Assembly: GCA_024734555.1 (NCBI GenBank)
Contig: JANPWX010000076.1
Coordinates: 6,013,217-6,077,216 of the forward strand
Reading direction: 5' to 3'
DNA length: 64,000 nucleotides
Source: Trochalopteron elliotii
Taxonomy: Eukaryota > Chordata > Aves > Passeriformes > Leiothrichidae
Below are positions 1 to 14,000 of this stretch, piece by piece. Position 1 is the first letter of the stretch; every line of letters starts with the position of its first letter. The position numbers and the translations under genes were made by a program. The notes under the pieces are model-generated. The model was not told the DNA's origin. It saw only the letters and a list, made by a program, of their open reading frames with translations, and did no database searches.

Positions 1-131
1 TGTCCAGCTGTAATATTGCACAAGAGACTGTAGCCGAATTTTTCAGGTTTATCCTGTGAATGGCACTGAGCTACAGAATTTGCACCCTGCATCTCTACAG
101 ATCCTGTGCTGGAAACATTTCAGCCAAGTAC

Positions 132-469
132 CTGTTCAGTTTCAATGCTTCGTATGTATGCATAACCCACAGCGTAGGGAGAAACCCTCATCATGACTTT
201 CAAGGTGTCTCCAAGCTGCATGGGGGACTGAGGAGCTTCCTCTCTGATCCTGGCAGCCCTGTGAGCCTGATGAAAGGTTCCCAGCTTTCTCCTGTGGACT
301 GCAGTTGCTGAAATTCCTTGGTGTGCCTCACCTCTTCCCACTCTGCCTTTTCTATTGATGGCATGTGGCCTTCTGGGGGCTTCTGTGGGGATTCTTGGAA
401 CACAACTCTGTCTCCTTTTTTAAATATATTAAGATGTTCTGTTAGAGGTGTGATTCCCAGTGACCTCAC
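132..469 (-). other. Candidate exon or decayed coding fragment, unidentified
   Basis: The first 640 bases are less AT-rich than what follows and carry two overlapping minus-strand open frames, 469-200 and 341-120. The 469-200 frame contains the string KKGDRVVFQESPQKPPEG and is rich in charged residues and proline. The 341-120 frame reads through SPYAVGYAYIRSIETEQ and meets CAG|GTACTT, a fair 5' splice donor with GT at 131-130, exactly after a codon (phase 0). A single intact exon would need one frame, yet the protein-like text seems to move from one frame to the other. No good polypyrimidine tract and acceptor is visible upstream. It could be a real exon, a frameshifted pseudogene or chance. 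I recognise no family. Confidence 0.2.
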
Positions 470-640
470 AGAGTAGCAGCAGTACTTTGGGGAGCAGATG
501 ATATGAGAAAGGAAGCCCCAACAGGATCACAGGAGTGGCATCTATGCTTCTGGATCTCCAGAGGCGTGGGCAGAACAGGTAGCTGGGGGAGGCTTTTGCC
601 ACCCAAACAGATCCCTTTCTTTTCAAGATTGAAAAAGAAT

Positions 641-2394
641 GAAGGTAATTGTAGATAGATAGGTGTACTGGGCTTAATTCTTTAACCTCATAGATGCCTC
701 ACATAAATGAATTTCGACTTGTAGTAATGTATTTTACAGGAAATACTTGCTGCCCTTACTGCTTCTACAATGTATAAATGGTCTTAGGAGGGCTGGTAAT
801 TACATTGGTCTGCCTTTTGGGAGGATGTACTTGGCACACAAAATTGTATCTTCTGGAGGCGACTGTTAATTTCTGCTTTTGTAGTGTTTTATTGTCCCTT
901 GAATAATTAATCTTTGTGCTTAAAGGCTGGTATCATTCTTTTTGGTCTACTCTCTTCCTCGCTTTAACTGAGTTTAAATCATCAGCTGCTGCATTAAAGC
1001 AATGAACACATCGCTTTGTGCTGCAAGATATTTTACAACGTTTTCACAAATTTGGGTATTTTGAATGGCAGTTCTACAATTTCAAATACCTCCCAGTTAA
1101 TAAACAAAATAAATAAATGTGCAATAAACAAGTAAACATACCATGAATCAGAATCACTTCTTGTTTTTCAAGCTAAATTTTTCAAGGAAATTAGTTTACA
1201 AACTATGTTTTGATGTCTGGAGTCCATCAGTCTCTAGGAGAAAGAGTTGTAATTACATTCTGTCTCAATTTATGCTGTGTGTCTGCACTCCTTTTTAGAA
1301 TTTTTCGTTTTAATTCTATTATATTGAACTTAATTTTACATGACAAGTAGCAGAATCATGCAGATAAGTAACAGAAGAAATACAATTGCTCTATAAAGAC
1401 TCCCTGAGTTTTCTTTAAGGAAGCTCTTCCAAAATTTTGTCATCACTTTCTCAGATTTCTTTTCTGTGCTTTCTTGAAATTTGAAATATTGAACTTTCTT
1501 CTCTTAATGATGAAAAAAGTAATTATAGTTACATATTAATCTAAAGTTTATTTTTTTCCTGATTTGAAATTATGAGTGCCTTAATTGCGTTGATAAAGTT
1601 ATACTTTGTCATTTTCAAAATCGGGATAATCTCAAGAGTGAAATGCTTTACAGTATCCATGTTTTCTGTTTGACATTTAGAACAGGTAAAGAAAATGTTC
1701 AGTGAATGAACTCCATCCTAGGTTGCTGTGAAACAATTAGCCAAGCTGTTTATTCCTGATAGATTGTTTATTTGTAAAATTCAGAGTTATTTAGAGCAAA
1801 CTCAGACTAGAGACCTAGGATTTTGTACCCTAACAATGCTTTTCCTGACACTGAGTATACTGGAACAACAATTCTTAGCATTACATTGATATTTTATTTT
1901 TCAATCAAATTTTTCTAAAAAAATTGCAGAAGTTCTTTTCTTGTTCTTTTTTTTTTTTTTTTAGATGAAATTGATCTTTTCTGAAAGTGGTTCCATCTGC
2001 TCTGTAGTAGCCCAGTTGCTGGTATTCATGCTGAACTTTTCATCTTCTCATGATAACTTTCTAAGAACTCTGAACTTTAAGTAGTGTTTTGAGAGATAAA
2101 ATGCATTTCATATCCAGGTTGTTTTGTTAGGTGTTTAAAAATCATTTTCTTATCATAAAAGGAGAGGAGGATAAGCTCTGTAACGGCATAGCTGCTTAAC
2201 TAGATGAGTTTTAAAGTACGGTAATGTCCCCTTTAATGAATAGCATTTAGTACAATTAAATGGTGTTAAAATATGCTTTTCTACTGTTCCTTATTATTAG
2301 TACCCAGTGGACTTGTGATACCAAGTCCATCTGCTTTTCTTCCATTGTTACAGAGGCTAAGAGTAAAACAGGGGTAAGGCTTTTAAATTGAAAG
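641..2394. other. AT-rich noncoding stretch
   Basis: No coding frame or recognisable repeat family is seen. The only distinct element is a 16-base T run at 1947-1962. The rest is unstructured AT-rich sequence. Confidence 0.6.
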
Positions 2395-2633
2395 ATGTTG
2401 AATTTAAATTAGATATGAGGAAAAAATTCTTTATGGTGACAGTGGTGAGGCACTAGAATAATTTGCCCAGAGAAGCTGTGCATGCCTCATCCTCAGAGAA
2501 GTTCAAGGCCATATTGGATGGGGCTATGAGAGACCTGGTCAAGTGAAAGGTGTTCCTGCTCACAACAGAGGGATTAGAACAAAACAGTCTTGACAGTCCC
2601 TTGCATCCCAAAGCATTCTATGATTCTATGATT
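2395..2633 (+). mobile_element. CR1 LINE, truncated 3' fragment
   Basis: This is the last roughly 240 bases of a chicken-repeat-1 non-LTR retrotransposon in plus orientation. It shows the usual CR1 3'-UTR order: a GGAAAAAATTCTTTATGG-like block near 2420, a 'one-sided' block ending TTGCCCAGAGAAGCTGTG near 2465, 'TTCAAGGCC..ATTGGATGGGGC' near 2505, and 'GACCTGGTC' near 2535. It ends in two tandem ATTCTATG units plus ATT at 2615-2633, the diagnostic CR1 3' terminus. The copy is 5'-truncated, as almost all CR1 copies are, and has no coding capacity. The 5' border is approximate, and no target-site duplication is obvious, as is typical of CR1. Confidence 0.9.
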
Positions 2634-4934
2634 GATATTGAAAAGGAAGCAGACACTGAACACTGCAACTTCAGATTGCATTTACATTAGTAAATGCTAA
2701 TGTAAACTATCGAGAGCTGGGCACCCACGTCAGCGCTTGAGTCCGTGTCCTTGGTTACTGAGCATGGGATTAACTGTGCTGGGGTTAGTTGTCAGTGGTG
2801 TCCCAAGCATGAATCAGGGATATCCCAAGCCATTTCCCTCCTTATTCTCTGCTGATTGCCTCCTCCACATCCAGAGAATAAACCCAGGTCTGTTCTGTTC
2901 TTTAGCACAGACTGTATCCCACTGAGTAATCCTCATGACATATCCACAAGCTCCAGCATTGTAGACACAATCCACAAAGTTGAAGTATTTTTTTGATTTT
3001 GATACCTCTTATCTCCTCCTAAAAGATTTCTGTTTTACATCAGCAACAGGTCAGTGCTCCCAAGGATGTTGGTGACACACGGGAGTGAGCACTGCTGGAC
3101 ACTTGGAAAAAGGAATTAATGCACAGCATCTCCTTGGTCTCACAAAAATTTAAGGCATACAAGAATAACTTGCATCTGGTCTGACTGCAGGGAGAGGGGG
3201 CTTCATTAATATCAACTCATTCTATTTCTGACACCATTAAAGAAACTGAACAAAATGTGAGTTTAATTATGGTGAACCTGTCAGTACTGTAAGGGAACTG
3301 TTGTTCTTTGAGTAGAGGAGATGCAGTGATAAAGGAAATAGAAACTGCAGGCAGTATGCCCCTTTTAACAAGTGCCAATCACAGATATTGCCATCTTTTT
3401 GTTAGTAACCAAGAAGGTATGTAGCCAAAATAACAATATGTCTTTTATTCATTACTAATTAAAAGATAATATCCATGACCTGAAGTTTATATTTAGCGTG
3501 AGATAATTTGGAAGTGAAAGATCTGGTGATCAGTAAAACAGAAAGAAATATTGCCCTTTGCCTGCACAATGGTTTTCTTAAAAATAAATTGCAAACTGAA
3601 GACTTTAGGTTGCTAATATGCCATGCAAGATATATCAGACTTGAAGTAGGATGAATAGTTTTAATTATGTGTAAATAGATTCATTAACAGGAATGCAAAG
3701 GTCCAGAAATTATTCATTCTCTGAAATTAGATTAAGAATATTGTGTTTAGAGTCTTGTATCTTAATGGGCCACTTTAATTTCTGTTTATAGCTATTATTC
3801 TATATCAAATGCACATTAATCTTCTTCCTAGTGAAATGTATCCATTTATCTAACAAAAGGAAATGTTATATGTTCCCAGCTACTCGTGCAATTATTTGAA
3901 GACAGTGGTGATTTAAATTTTAAGTTGGCAGTATATAGTTTTTATTTTGTACTTGTCATTGTTTCCTTGAGAATCTCTAGACAATGTTGAGCATGATAAA
4001 TTCTCTTCTGTAGAGGGGAAAAATGACTTTATAAAACAGGGGAATGTTAAAGGCTTTTCTGTGTCATGTGTCCATATATAACACCTTTATGTTTGCTTTC
4101 CTGTGTGAACTTGCTTAGATGAGCTTCTGATGATGAGATGATTTACACACATCTACAAGACTCCTCTTCTATGTGATGCTAGTGCCTATTCTTATACACA
4201 AGATCATTTTCATGCACATGCAAGTAATATCTAAAGCTGCAAGTTTAGAAACAAGCTAGACTGCTCCCACTTTGGAGTATTGCACTTGAGAATATATATA
4301 CTGGCAAGTGGTAGTAGAGGTGTGAAGACTTTCTCTTAAGTACCATCACTCTTGATTATATAGGTGTAAATATGATCAAAACCAAACCTGTTACTTGCAG
4401 GCTTGTTAATCTAGGATAACATTGCAGTCTCACTGGCAAGTTAGTTTCAATTATAGTTGTTAGCATATTCCCATGCAGTTGCCTTGTATGTTGTGTTTCT
4501 CAGGGGTACTTGAATATCATGGTTACCAAAAAACAGAAAACACAACACGATAACATAGGAACATCCTTTGTAGAAGGGAAATTATTGTAAGAACACTCAT
4601 GCTATTTTTTTGCATTAGTCAACAGTGTGTGTCTGGTTTTCTTGAACATAGACTATGTCATCATCTTTGTGCTGGTGACTGACAGATCCACTCTGGACCT
4701 ACTTTCTCCTATCTAGGACTTACTTGCTGTCATTTCTTCTCACTGAGTTGTCTCTAACTGAAATGTGAGTTGAATTAATTTTTTTTCTATTCAGATGTTG
4801 TCTGAATGTCTCCTGTCCTGATATATGTGGAGAGCATTATAGGTATAAACCAGCATGTTGGCTGATGGCCCGAGTGGCATCTTTGACTCAGTCTTTGCCA
4901 TGGCAATGCATTGCCAGACCATGACAAGACTTAC
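2634..4934. other. Noncoding stretch
   Basis: AT-rich sequence without a convincing gene. A 62-codon plus-strand frame near 2737-2925 has no family signature. The interval 3400-3960 is rich in TAAT/ATTA core motifs. That is compatible with a conserved regulatory element but is not evidence for one. Confidence 0.5.
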
Positions 4935-5076
4935 AGGTGATCACTATATGTGCTTTCCAAGATAACTCTCTCTTCCTTTCATCCTCAGACATAAATCGCT
5001 TATTTGCACCATCACTGTATTGTTTTGTGATTATTACAAAAGCACTTTCTCCTGGTTTGACAAGTGCAGTTCTGCC
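4935..5076 (-). other. Candidate 142-bp internal exon, unidentified
   Basis: On the minus strand a pyrimidine-rich stretch (around 5088-5105) and an AG at 5078-5077 precede an open segment of 47 codons plus one base. It ends at T|GTAAGTC, a near-consensus 5' splice donor with GT at 4934-4933. The reading contains ALVKPGESAFVIITKQYSDG and then a charged stretch with SEDERKRELSW, a composition that looks like soluble protein. A second minus frame over the same region (5255-5034) looks equally open, which weakens the case. I recognise no family. If real, this exon would be transcribed toward the window start and could belong with the candidate at 132-469, but the phases could not be reconciled by eye. 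Confidence 0.22.
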
Positions 5077-8000
5077 CTTAAAGTATCCATGGAAAATAAG
5101 GATGATACAATGATCTGTCCAGCCAGTCTGTTTGGCATTCTCACCCCATGTCCATAAATCATTACACTGGCTCCTGTGTTTCTGTTGCATTCAATATAAA
5201 TGCTTGTCTTCACTTTAAAAGCTTTTTTTTTAATAGTCTGAACATACTTCATCAAGGTTGTGGCTCAGATGTAGTAGATGAGTTCCTTGGATAATATATT
5301 CTAGACATATTATATGAAAAATATATAGTCATCCCATCAGTTCAGTTTTGACTTAAAAGTCACAAGTTACCTCTTTGCATCAAAGCCTCACTGATAACAA
5401 AAAAAGGTCTAAAACATTGAAGGATACAACCCTTAATTTCAAGGACAAAAAACCAACCCAAACTCACCAAAATAAAAAAGGTTTGGTAAAATGGGTCTGA
5501 AAATGCAGTGTCACACAAATGTTTCCTGGAAGAAACTTCTGGAGGACATCCAGTCCAAGATCCCACTCAAAGCACAGGCATGTTCAACACTGGAGCATGT
5601 CAGCAATTAGTTCATCTATCCAGATCACGGAAATATTTAGGGGGAAGGATCTACTACCTTTCTATGCACCTTTCTTATAGCTAGTTGTAGTGTTGAGATC
5701 TGTTTTACTCACTTAATATTTATATATGTCCTATTGGGGTTGGCATAGCACAGTACATGTTTGGCAAGGTAATGCCCAACAGTAATTTCTTTGACTCATC
5801 TAATCAACTGTGTGGCAATGGTTTTGGTCCTCCTGGGATGAAAGGCAGTTCATGTGTTTCCACTGTGGTAAGCCTAGGCAGACATATTAAGGATTTCAGA
5901 GCATTCTTGTCCCCCACTTTGCCTTGGACATTCAGTAGTTTGACATTTATACCTGTAAGGGATTAGCACAATAGTGATATCCCTGAGTTGTGAACATATA
6001 AATACAAAGTACTTATTGAACTTCACTACAATACAAAATGTAGTGAAACCACATTTTAATAAATTCTTTCTATTTATTTGCTTACTGCTGAATCTGTGCA
6101 GAGCTAAAGCATAATTTTATGTATTTCTGTGGCAGAGGACGTGTCAAAAACAATTTACAAACTATTTACTCTGTTCAGCAGAGTAAATTCAAGGAAGGGC
6201 AAGAAGTGCAGGCCATTTGGTATCCATGTTTCTCCTGCAGGTGGATCTGCAAGAAGGTTTAAAAGAACCCCTACAATTAAACTGAAGTACAAGGGGATTA
6301 GAAATAAAGTAGAACAAGTAGAACTTGCATTTTAAACCCCATATGCTTAATTATATTAGCATTTTTCATGTCTGTGGATACCATGAATAACTTATTTTCT
6401 CACACTCATTTATTCAAACTAGTTTGCATTTTTGCAACTAATTGTTAACTGCTTGGCTGTATTCAAGGCATTTTGGGAAAGCATGTGTACTGATCTATGC
6501 TGTGTGATGACCAGATGGAAGAGGTGTGGTGCTGCACTTCCAAATTAAAGGTGGCAACAAACAAGCCTTACTGCCATTCATATTTTACTCACATACATAA
6601 AAGTTGGTCTAGGTGCTTCTCAGCCAGTCATTGGCATGAAATATTTACATGTTGGAAGGGAACACCAAAACAAACTCGATTGAAGTTAATACTCCTAAAA
6701 GTCTTACTGCTTCTTTCTAGTATGTACCATTTTATTTTTGTTCTTTGAATGTAAGTCACCTCTAGGGATCATAACTAGATCTAAATTACTGTTTTGGCTT
6801 TAAAATTACTTCCAATTATGTGGGCTGGAACGCCTCCCTAGAAGTCTCCAAACACTGTAGTAATCACTACTTTATATTTTAACGTAATTTGAACTAGGCT
6901 TGAATTTTAAAATGGGAGTTCTTAAGGCCAATTCTGATCACCCTTACTCACAACACTGAAGATGTTTCTGTGCATCTGAAAAGATCTGTTTGCTATGGGC
7001 ATCCTTCTGTTGGCATTTCCACATATTTGTGAGCTGAAGCACTACAAAAATTATTTTTGTACTTTTGCTTTGCATATTATGACAGTCAATTGGACAATTC
7101 ATCACATCATACTTTTTTGGGGGGGGAATGTTGTTGGTTGTTTCTTTTAATTGATAATTTTCCCGCTTTATGATAGTCATGAATTTTTATTACTATTACC
7201 TCCTATTTTGTGGTTGTGTGCCTTCTTTCTTGTATGCCCACATTTTTTAAGTTTCATTCTGGACTCTTCCAATCTTACTGAAGTTATTTCTGCAAACTGT
7301 TGGCTAGTTTTAGGCATAAACAGAAATTTCCTCTGTTTTGATTTGTGCTTTACAAGCAAACTAATGAGATTAGTAATGTGGCAGGACTATTGAAGAATAC
7401 TTCCTACTTATATATTAATTTGGAAACTTGTATAAAATTTGACATTTTTAATAAAACTATTCACAGTAGATGTTGCCAAGGAGAAAACTGATATTGTTTA
7501 TCATAACATTTTTTTTGACAGATTCTTTTTTTCAAGTGTATCTAATTCTTGTTCACTCCTACAGTTTCCATAAAAAAAACCCCAATGAATATTAGCTATC
7601 CTAAATCTAAAACATTACATTCTGCATAGTGACAAGGCCTGCACTGTGTTGTTTGGAGATCAGCCTGTGTGGTGGATGTTAGTTTTTCAGGGTAGGAATG
7701 ATGTTGAAGAAACATGGAGAGTAATGTAGGCTCACTTGTGGAGGAGAGCTCATGGTATTTCTTGAATAGATGTTGTCAATGGCTCAGCAAAGGTTGGGGA
7801 AGAAGAACAAGCCTTCATCTTCACCAGAAGAGATCCAGCACTGCTTGTGGCTCTTAGAAAGCAGAGGGGGACAGAGACTTGTTCTCACATCTTCCCAAGG
7901 TGGCAGTGACAGCTTTTCTGCCCTCCTTGGGTGCTGTGAGTAGCAGAGGAGTCCATAGGCAGGGATTCTGGAGAAGCTCCTGGGCTAGGCTCTGCCCCTC

Positions 8001-11000
8001 CACGATGGCTGAGAGATGGCTCTGCTCTTCATCTCTTAGTCATGCATGTGCCATTAGTGGAACCAGCCTAGAACAGATCTTTTTTAAAACAGAAGGGAAG
8101 GGGAATCCTGCAGAGATTTGTGTCTTTAAACATAGGAAAGAAGAGGGCAAAGGCATAGACTTGAGCAGTGTCTGAAAAAAATTTGTGGTGAAATCTCTGT
8201 TCAGTGCTTTTCTTACTTTATTTGCAAAGTAGGAGTTGCATTGTGCACATTTCTGCATACAGGAAGAGTGATATTGGATTTTAGCATGCCTACTAAGTAA
8301 TTCTTGGTCTGTAAGGCTCCATTGAGATTTCCCATTTGTTATTTAATTGAGGGACCTACTGAGGGTGCCAAAAGGTATTTCAGATGGTGATGTCTTATTT
8401 TACCTGCAGGTGAAATAAACAGCAATTTCTCTTCAAACATTTAAAGCTGGATTTTGATGTTGCTTCCTTGATGAACATCACCAGAAAATATGGGGTTTGT
8501 ACAGCTTTTTCAAATAAGAGAAAAAAAAAACCAACTTTTTTTTTTATTGAGGAGTCTGTTGGCTGTTTCCTGTTTGTGGCTTTTGAGGTGTAACTACATC
8601 AATTACAGCTTGTGAGAGGATGTAAATGTATATAACCATACAGAGCCCATACATTTCTGCAGCATTGCAGCAGAAGCTAAGAGTGGAAAATGGAAAATAC
8701 TATAAAATAGGGCTCCAGTGTGACTTGTCTCTTTGGATAAAGGTAGTATTCCTTCATATACCTTCTCCTTTGGTGCAATTTCTTCTTTTTCTGACTTATT
8801 TCAGACAGGTGTTATCTCCCTGACTGGTGAAGATTTGGGAGATCAGTTCAGGTGTTCATCTTGTGATATGTCGAAGAGTGTCTGACTTTCTCTGGATGTA
8901 TGTTAACTTCCAGGTTGTTGGGTTATACTCCCTCCCTATTTCATTGAGTGCTACACCTTGTGTGAAACAAACTGTCCCTTTTTATTTGAATATCAGCAGG
9001 CAGGTACCTCTTCTGACAACGCTGGTTTTTGTGGCTGGAAAGGAAGGCCAAAACCATATCCTAAGTTCTTGGAAGCATGATATCCTTCCAGGTCCATCTG
9101 GTTTCAGACACAGCCTAACGATGCCTGTGTTTTTTGTGAGCAATGCGTAACTAGAGGACTTGATTTCTCAGACCTGGTAATGGCCACTCAGTTCATATTA
9201 ACATGATTTTCTGGAGGTTTGTTCTCAAGCTTTTGGTTTGTTTATTTTCTCACAAAATTAATGTACTTTGCCAGCAGTCAACAAGCACACTCTTCAAGGT
9301 TTTACAACATTTGTATTTATTTTGAAATCAGCATAAAATTACTGTACACAAATGGTCTTCCTATTTTTTATTTCCTCTGCATTTTATTTTGTTCTCTCCA
9401 ACTCTCACAATTTTTTTGAAAAGTGGACAGATGTCTGAGGAAAGTAGGTATGGCAGAAAAACCCTTCTACTTTCTCTCACAGCTTTTAATTTAGAGTGGC
9501 TAATTCAGCATGTTATGGATGCTACTGTTTTAATTGCCAATGAGGAATTAGCAAGTAATTATGGCAAAGATTTGCCTTATTTCAGAGACTGAAAAAGATA
9601 ATCATAGCTTTCAGAGAAGATGAAGGTAGTTCTGCAAAAAACCTTCTTCCTTCAGAGGTTGCCCAATTTAACTTCTTTGCCGTTGGAGTAAAAAGGTGAA
9701 TAAAAGGTACCTTGAGGGAAGCAAGAAGTAACTGTCATTGTAGTGAATTGGTATCATTCTTATGTCTTTAGAAGCTCTAGATTTGGGTCTAAAGAAAGAT
9801 TACCATCTTTCATATACAAAGAAACAGAACAAGATCTTAGATGCCAGACAAAAACAAAAAATTACCTTATTTTTGAATGCTTTGTTTCTTGTGATCCAGG
9901 CCCCCAGAAAAAGCTTTCCCTAAAATCAAGTGAGCTGTCAGGATTGTCTTTGTATGCCATGAATGCTTACTTCTAGGTGGGTATCTAAATCTGCTTCTGT
10001 GGTTCATAACCATTTTGGGAGAGAAGAATGTAAGGTCTTCTGAGAAAAAAATTCCATGTTTGAAAAGATCCAAACCAATGACATTTACAGTCACTATCAA
10101 GCTAATTAGCCACAAAATACTACATATTATGGGAACTTGCATTTAACATCTATGTAGTCACTATTTTTTGCTTCTTAAACTCGTTATCTCTGTGCACTGA
10201 CATGAAAGATAGGGATCAAGAAGAAATCAGCCCTGGCAGATTTGAGGCCACTTCTAATTCTGCACATCTGCAATCACTTCTCTTCCTAGCTGCACATACA
10301 ATTACTCAGTGTAATCCCTAGCATCTCACTTCTCATTAAAAATCAGCTTTGCAATTAAGAAACTTCAAAAATTTCAGAAAAATAGAAATGGATTAGTCTA
10401 AACCATAGGTTACCAATCCTGTCCATCCTGAATAGAATGATTATATCTGCAAGCAACATGAGGATAATCTGCAGGGATTAGAGCTCAAGTGGTTTTGCTT
10501 GATTTAGGTGTAGATCTGAAATGTTCTGCTAACTTAAATAATTTTATATCTTCAAGAAATGGCTTTAATTTTCTGCAGAAAAGACTAATGAAGTTGTTAC
10601 TCTTAATTTTTTGAATGTACACTAAGTTTTTTAGTTTGTTTCTGATTTCCAAATTTTTCTATTTTTTATGCTATTTACTACTGCTACTTAGTTTCTGATC
10701 TCCTAGTTTCTCCAAAATAGTCAGTATTGTTACTGAAATGTCATTAATGTTTTAACTTCCTTACTCCACCTTTGAAGAAGATGAAGCAAAAAGCATTATA
10801 GCAAGCTTGAAATTTATTATTTGAACTGCTCACCCTTTATATTTTAGATAGCTTATTTGTTCTAGTAGGCATTTTTCATGTTCTCTGTATTCTGTACATT
10901 TTTCATTAGGATTGCTTTTTCTTAATATAAGCAGCTCCTCCCCCCATAGAATCATTAAAAATTACTACTTAGACCTATTTTCCTGAAGTTATGTTAGATG

Positions 11001-14000
11001 TATCTGTGCTGTTAATATTTGGATACAGTAAAATAGCAGGGGTGGACCTTCACCATTCTAGTACATCTTGTACCCAGACTTGCCCCACATAATCCTTATA
11101 AGAAGGACCTATGTTCCTTATATGGAAAGAGACAGAATGTCCCAGGTCACTTCAACCTGTTAAATTGTCTCCAGTAAGCTGATTTCTAGTGCAGAGAAGC
11201 ACTTGAAGGTGAGAGGTAAAAAGCTGTAACAGAAGAAGTCGCCACACAAAAATGGCACCCATAAACTTGTCAGCTTGACTCCTAATCACTGATAAGATAA
11301 AGGCCAGCAATTGAGTACCAATACAAAGACTGACACAGGAGCAGTAGAACTGTAGTCAACTACATAGGGCATCCAAATCCAGAAAGATTAATCTCTTCAG
11401 ATAAAGCAACAAAAGGAATCCCAAACTCCTGGGGGTCAAACAGAATCATTATATTTCCAATTACACCATAAAATATCACAGCTCTTTCAGTTCTCTTTTT
11501 ACAATTGTGTGTTCATGATAACCCATATGATTTTGCTATAATTACCAGTGTGCTTTTAGCATTATTGATAAATAGCCACTGCTACCTCTTCATGCTATGG
11601 CTTCAGACTTTGGTCTCATGAAATCTTTATTAAATGAAATAATGTTTGAGGTTGTCAAATTGTATTTGAAGTTACCAGAATAATACATATTCTACTACCT
11701 CTTTGCTTGTACAAAACTTGTACAAGTGCAAAGTTTTTTGTGGTGTTTTTTCTTTATTCTATCCACTTTTATGTAATATAAGATTTCTGTGAACTCTTCA
11801 TTTACAGACATTCAGAATATTCATAATGTCTGTGTATGAGAATGCTCTTTATCTGACACTGAGTTCTTCTATTATATATTAAAAAATTCCTTCAGGATGA
11901 AACCAAATTAAGTGGTTGATTGTGTTGCTTGCTTACAGCATGAATTACTGGATTTGACAGGCAGAGAGAAAGTTAGGAAATTGCAATAGAAATAAATGTG
12001 TGACTATACACTAAAATAGAATAGTAAATTCATAAAATAATGGGAATTCTTACACAAATCTCATGCTCAAGATTTGTCAAGTAATCCCTGCTTCTTAATA
12101 GAGGACATAGGTTATAAATCTGAAGTTTTCCATGCAAAAGCCTTTCTTTGTATTACAAAGAAACCAAATATATTTTAAATTTTACATCAGGGTTGTGCAT
12201 ATGTTTTGGAACTTGGAGAATATCTCTAAGGATTCCTTCGCCCCCCCAAATGATTTTTAGGTATTACTGGAGGAGAAGAAAATTGGACTTGGGTTCTTAT
12301 TTTGTATTCCTGCTAATTCTGTTCTTATCTACTAATATATTCCTGTGTAGAATAGAGAAATCCACTGCAGTAGCATTTGTTACGCCATAGTGTTTACTTC
12401 TGTCTTTTTTCTACAGAGACCCGAAGCTGATGTATCCATTCTAGGAGATTATTTTTCCCCTGTGTTAGGAAACATCTGATATAAACTGATGTTTAGCTAC
12501 CATATTGCTCAGATGGAATATCTGATAAATACTTCAAAGTGCATATTTTAGATTTTCTCCATTCTTTACATAATGAAATCTGACAGTCATATGCCCAGGA
12601 AATATTCTTTCAAATGAATGACAAGGCAAGATTTGTGAACGAAATACTGTCCCATTCTGAATAAATTCATTTTAAGGGGACATTTTTGTTAGATAGGTGC
12701 ATGTGAAAGAACTCATAGTAATTTATGGAGCCTGAGGAAAATTTACTTCTTTGTTTAGTCATAGTAATTGACTTGTTAAATGATAATTTAGCATTCCATG
12801 TTTTAAAAAGAACATGGTTGTCACTGTTATTAGATGGGTCATATAAAAGTGTTGTTGGTGCCATATTTGCTTCGTATATTTTCTCTGATTAAAAAGGAGG
12901 TGAGTTTCATAGCACTTCCAGGTTTTTCTTTTCTTTTCCTTACATGTATTGATGGGCATCTTGTAGCTCGTCTTTCACTGCTGAGATAGGCCATTGTATT
13001 AGCTTTGAACATTTGTGCTTGGTGAAGGATTTTTTTTATATATATACAGAAAGAAAAACTATCAGACCAGTTAAAATCTCAAAGGAGTACTCACAGTTTG
13101 ACAAGCAAAGATTGAAGAGAGCAGGAAATACAACATCTAATAGTGGCCATGCTATTTTGGTGCTTCACCAAATTAAATATGAGATGTGTGGTTTAAAGAT
13201 TGGAGCTTATCCTTGACGTGTTCTGTCAGAAATCACTCTTTATGCTATTGATGAAACCAGATCTCATTGTAAATAAGATTAATTTTGATTGACACTGTGT
13301 ATAATCCACTGTCTGATTATGAATAATCAATAATTCATAGATTCATGCATTTGGTAATGTGCTTTAGTGTTACCAGGTTTTAAGTAGTTTTGCTATATGT
13401 AAAGCTATCAATTTTACTAGTTGTTATAATACCAAGAATTACTCTATGTTGGAGTCTTACTTAGTCTATTTATGTAATGAATACATACATGTAAAAAAAT
13501 TTAACATCCTGAAGATATCAGAAACAAATTTGAAAAATCATCCTTTACAAACCTCCTGTACCAACTAATTACAGTTTTTTAAACATTTTCACTCATTTGA
13601 AGAAAAAAGCAAGATGCTAAGAAGAGAGTGGAAGAGAGGGACCACTGTTCTTTGCAGATTCTGTGAAAAGCCTAGGTCCAGTTTTGATATTTGTGGACTA
13701 CAGAATGTCACTGGCAACTGCTGCTTGAATGGCAATGTGTTGAACTGCTCAGAAGTGCATTTTGGAAAAAAATATAGAATAAAATATAGAATATTTTCAA
13801 GTCAATACAGATCTGCAAAAAAATGCGAGAAGGGTTATTGTGCTTGGAGGGTAAAATGAATAATGCCATGTTAGATCCAAGAATGTGCGAGAAAGAAGGT
13901 CTTGAAAGGCAGAATGATTTCTTTTCATCTTGCTGGAAGTAGTTCCATTAGGATTATAAAGCAGTAAGTATTCACATTCTATTGTATTGCAGGTTTTTGT

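Noticed and set aside
10944..10960. CATAGAATCAT string resembling the reverse of a CR1 tail
   Set aside because: A single unit with no upstream CR1 sequence on the minus strand.
13614..13859. Possible second ancient CR1 piece: a GAATGGCAA..GTGCATTTTGGAAAAAA texture near 13725-13770
   Set aside because: Only one short block resembles CR1, and the flanks do not continue the expected order.
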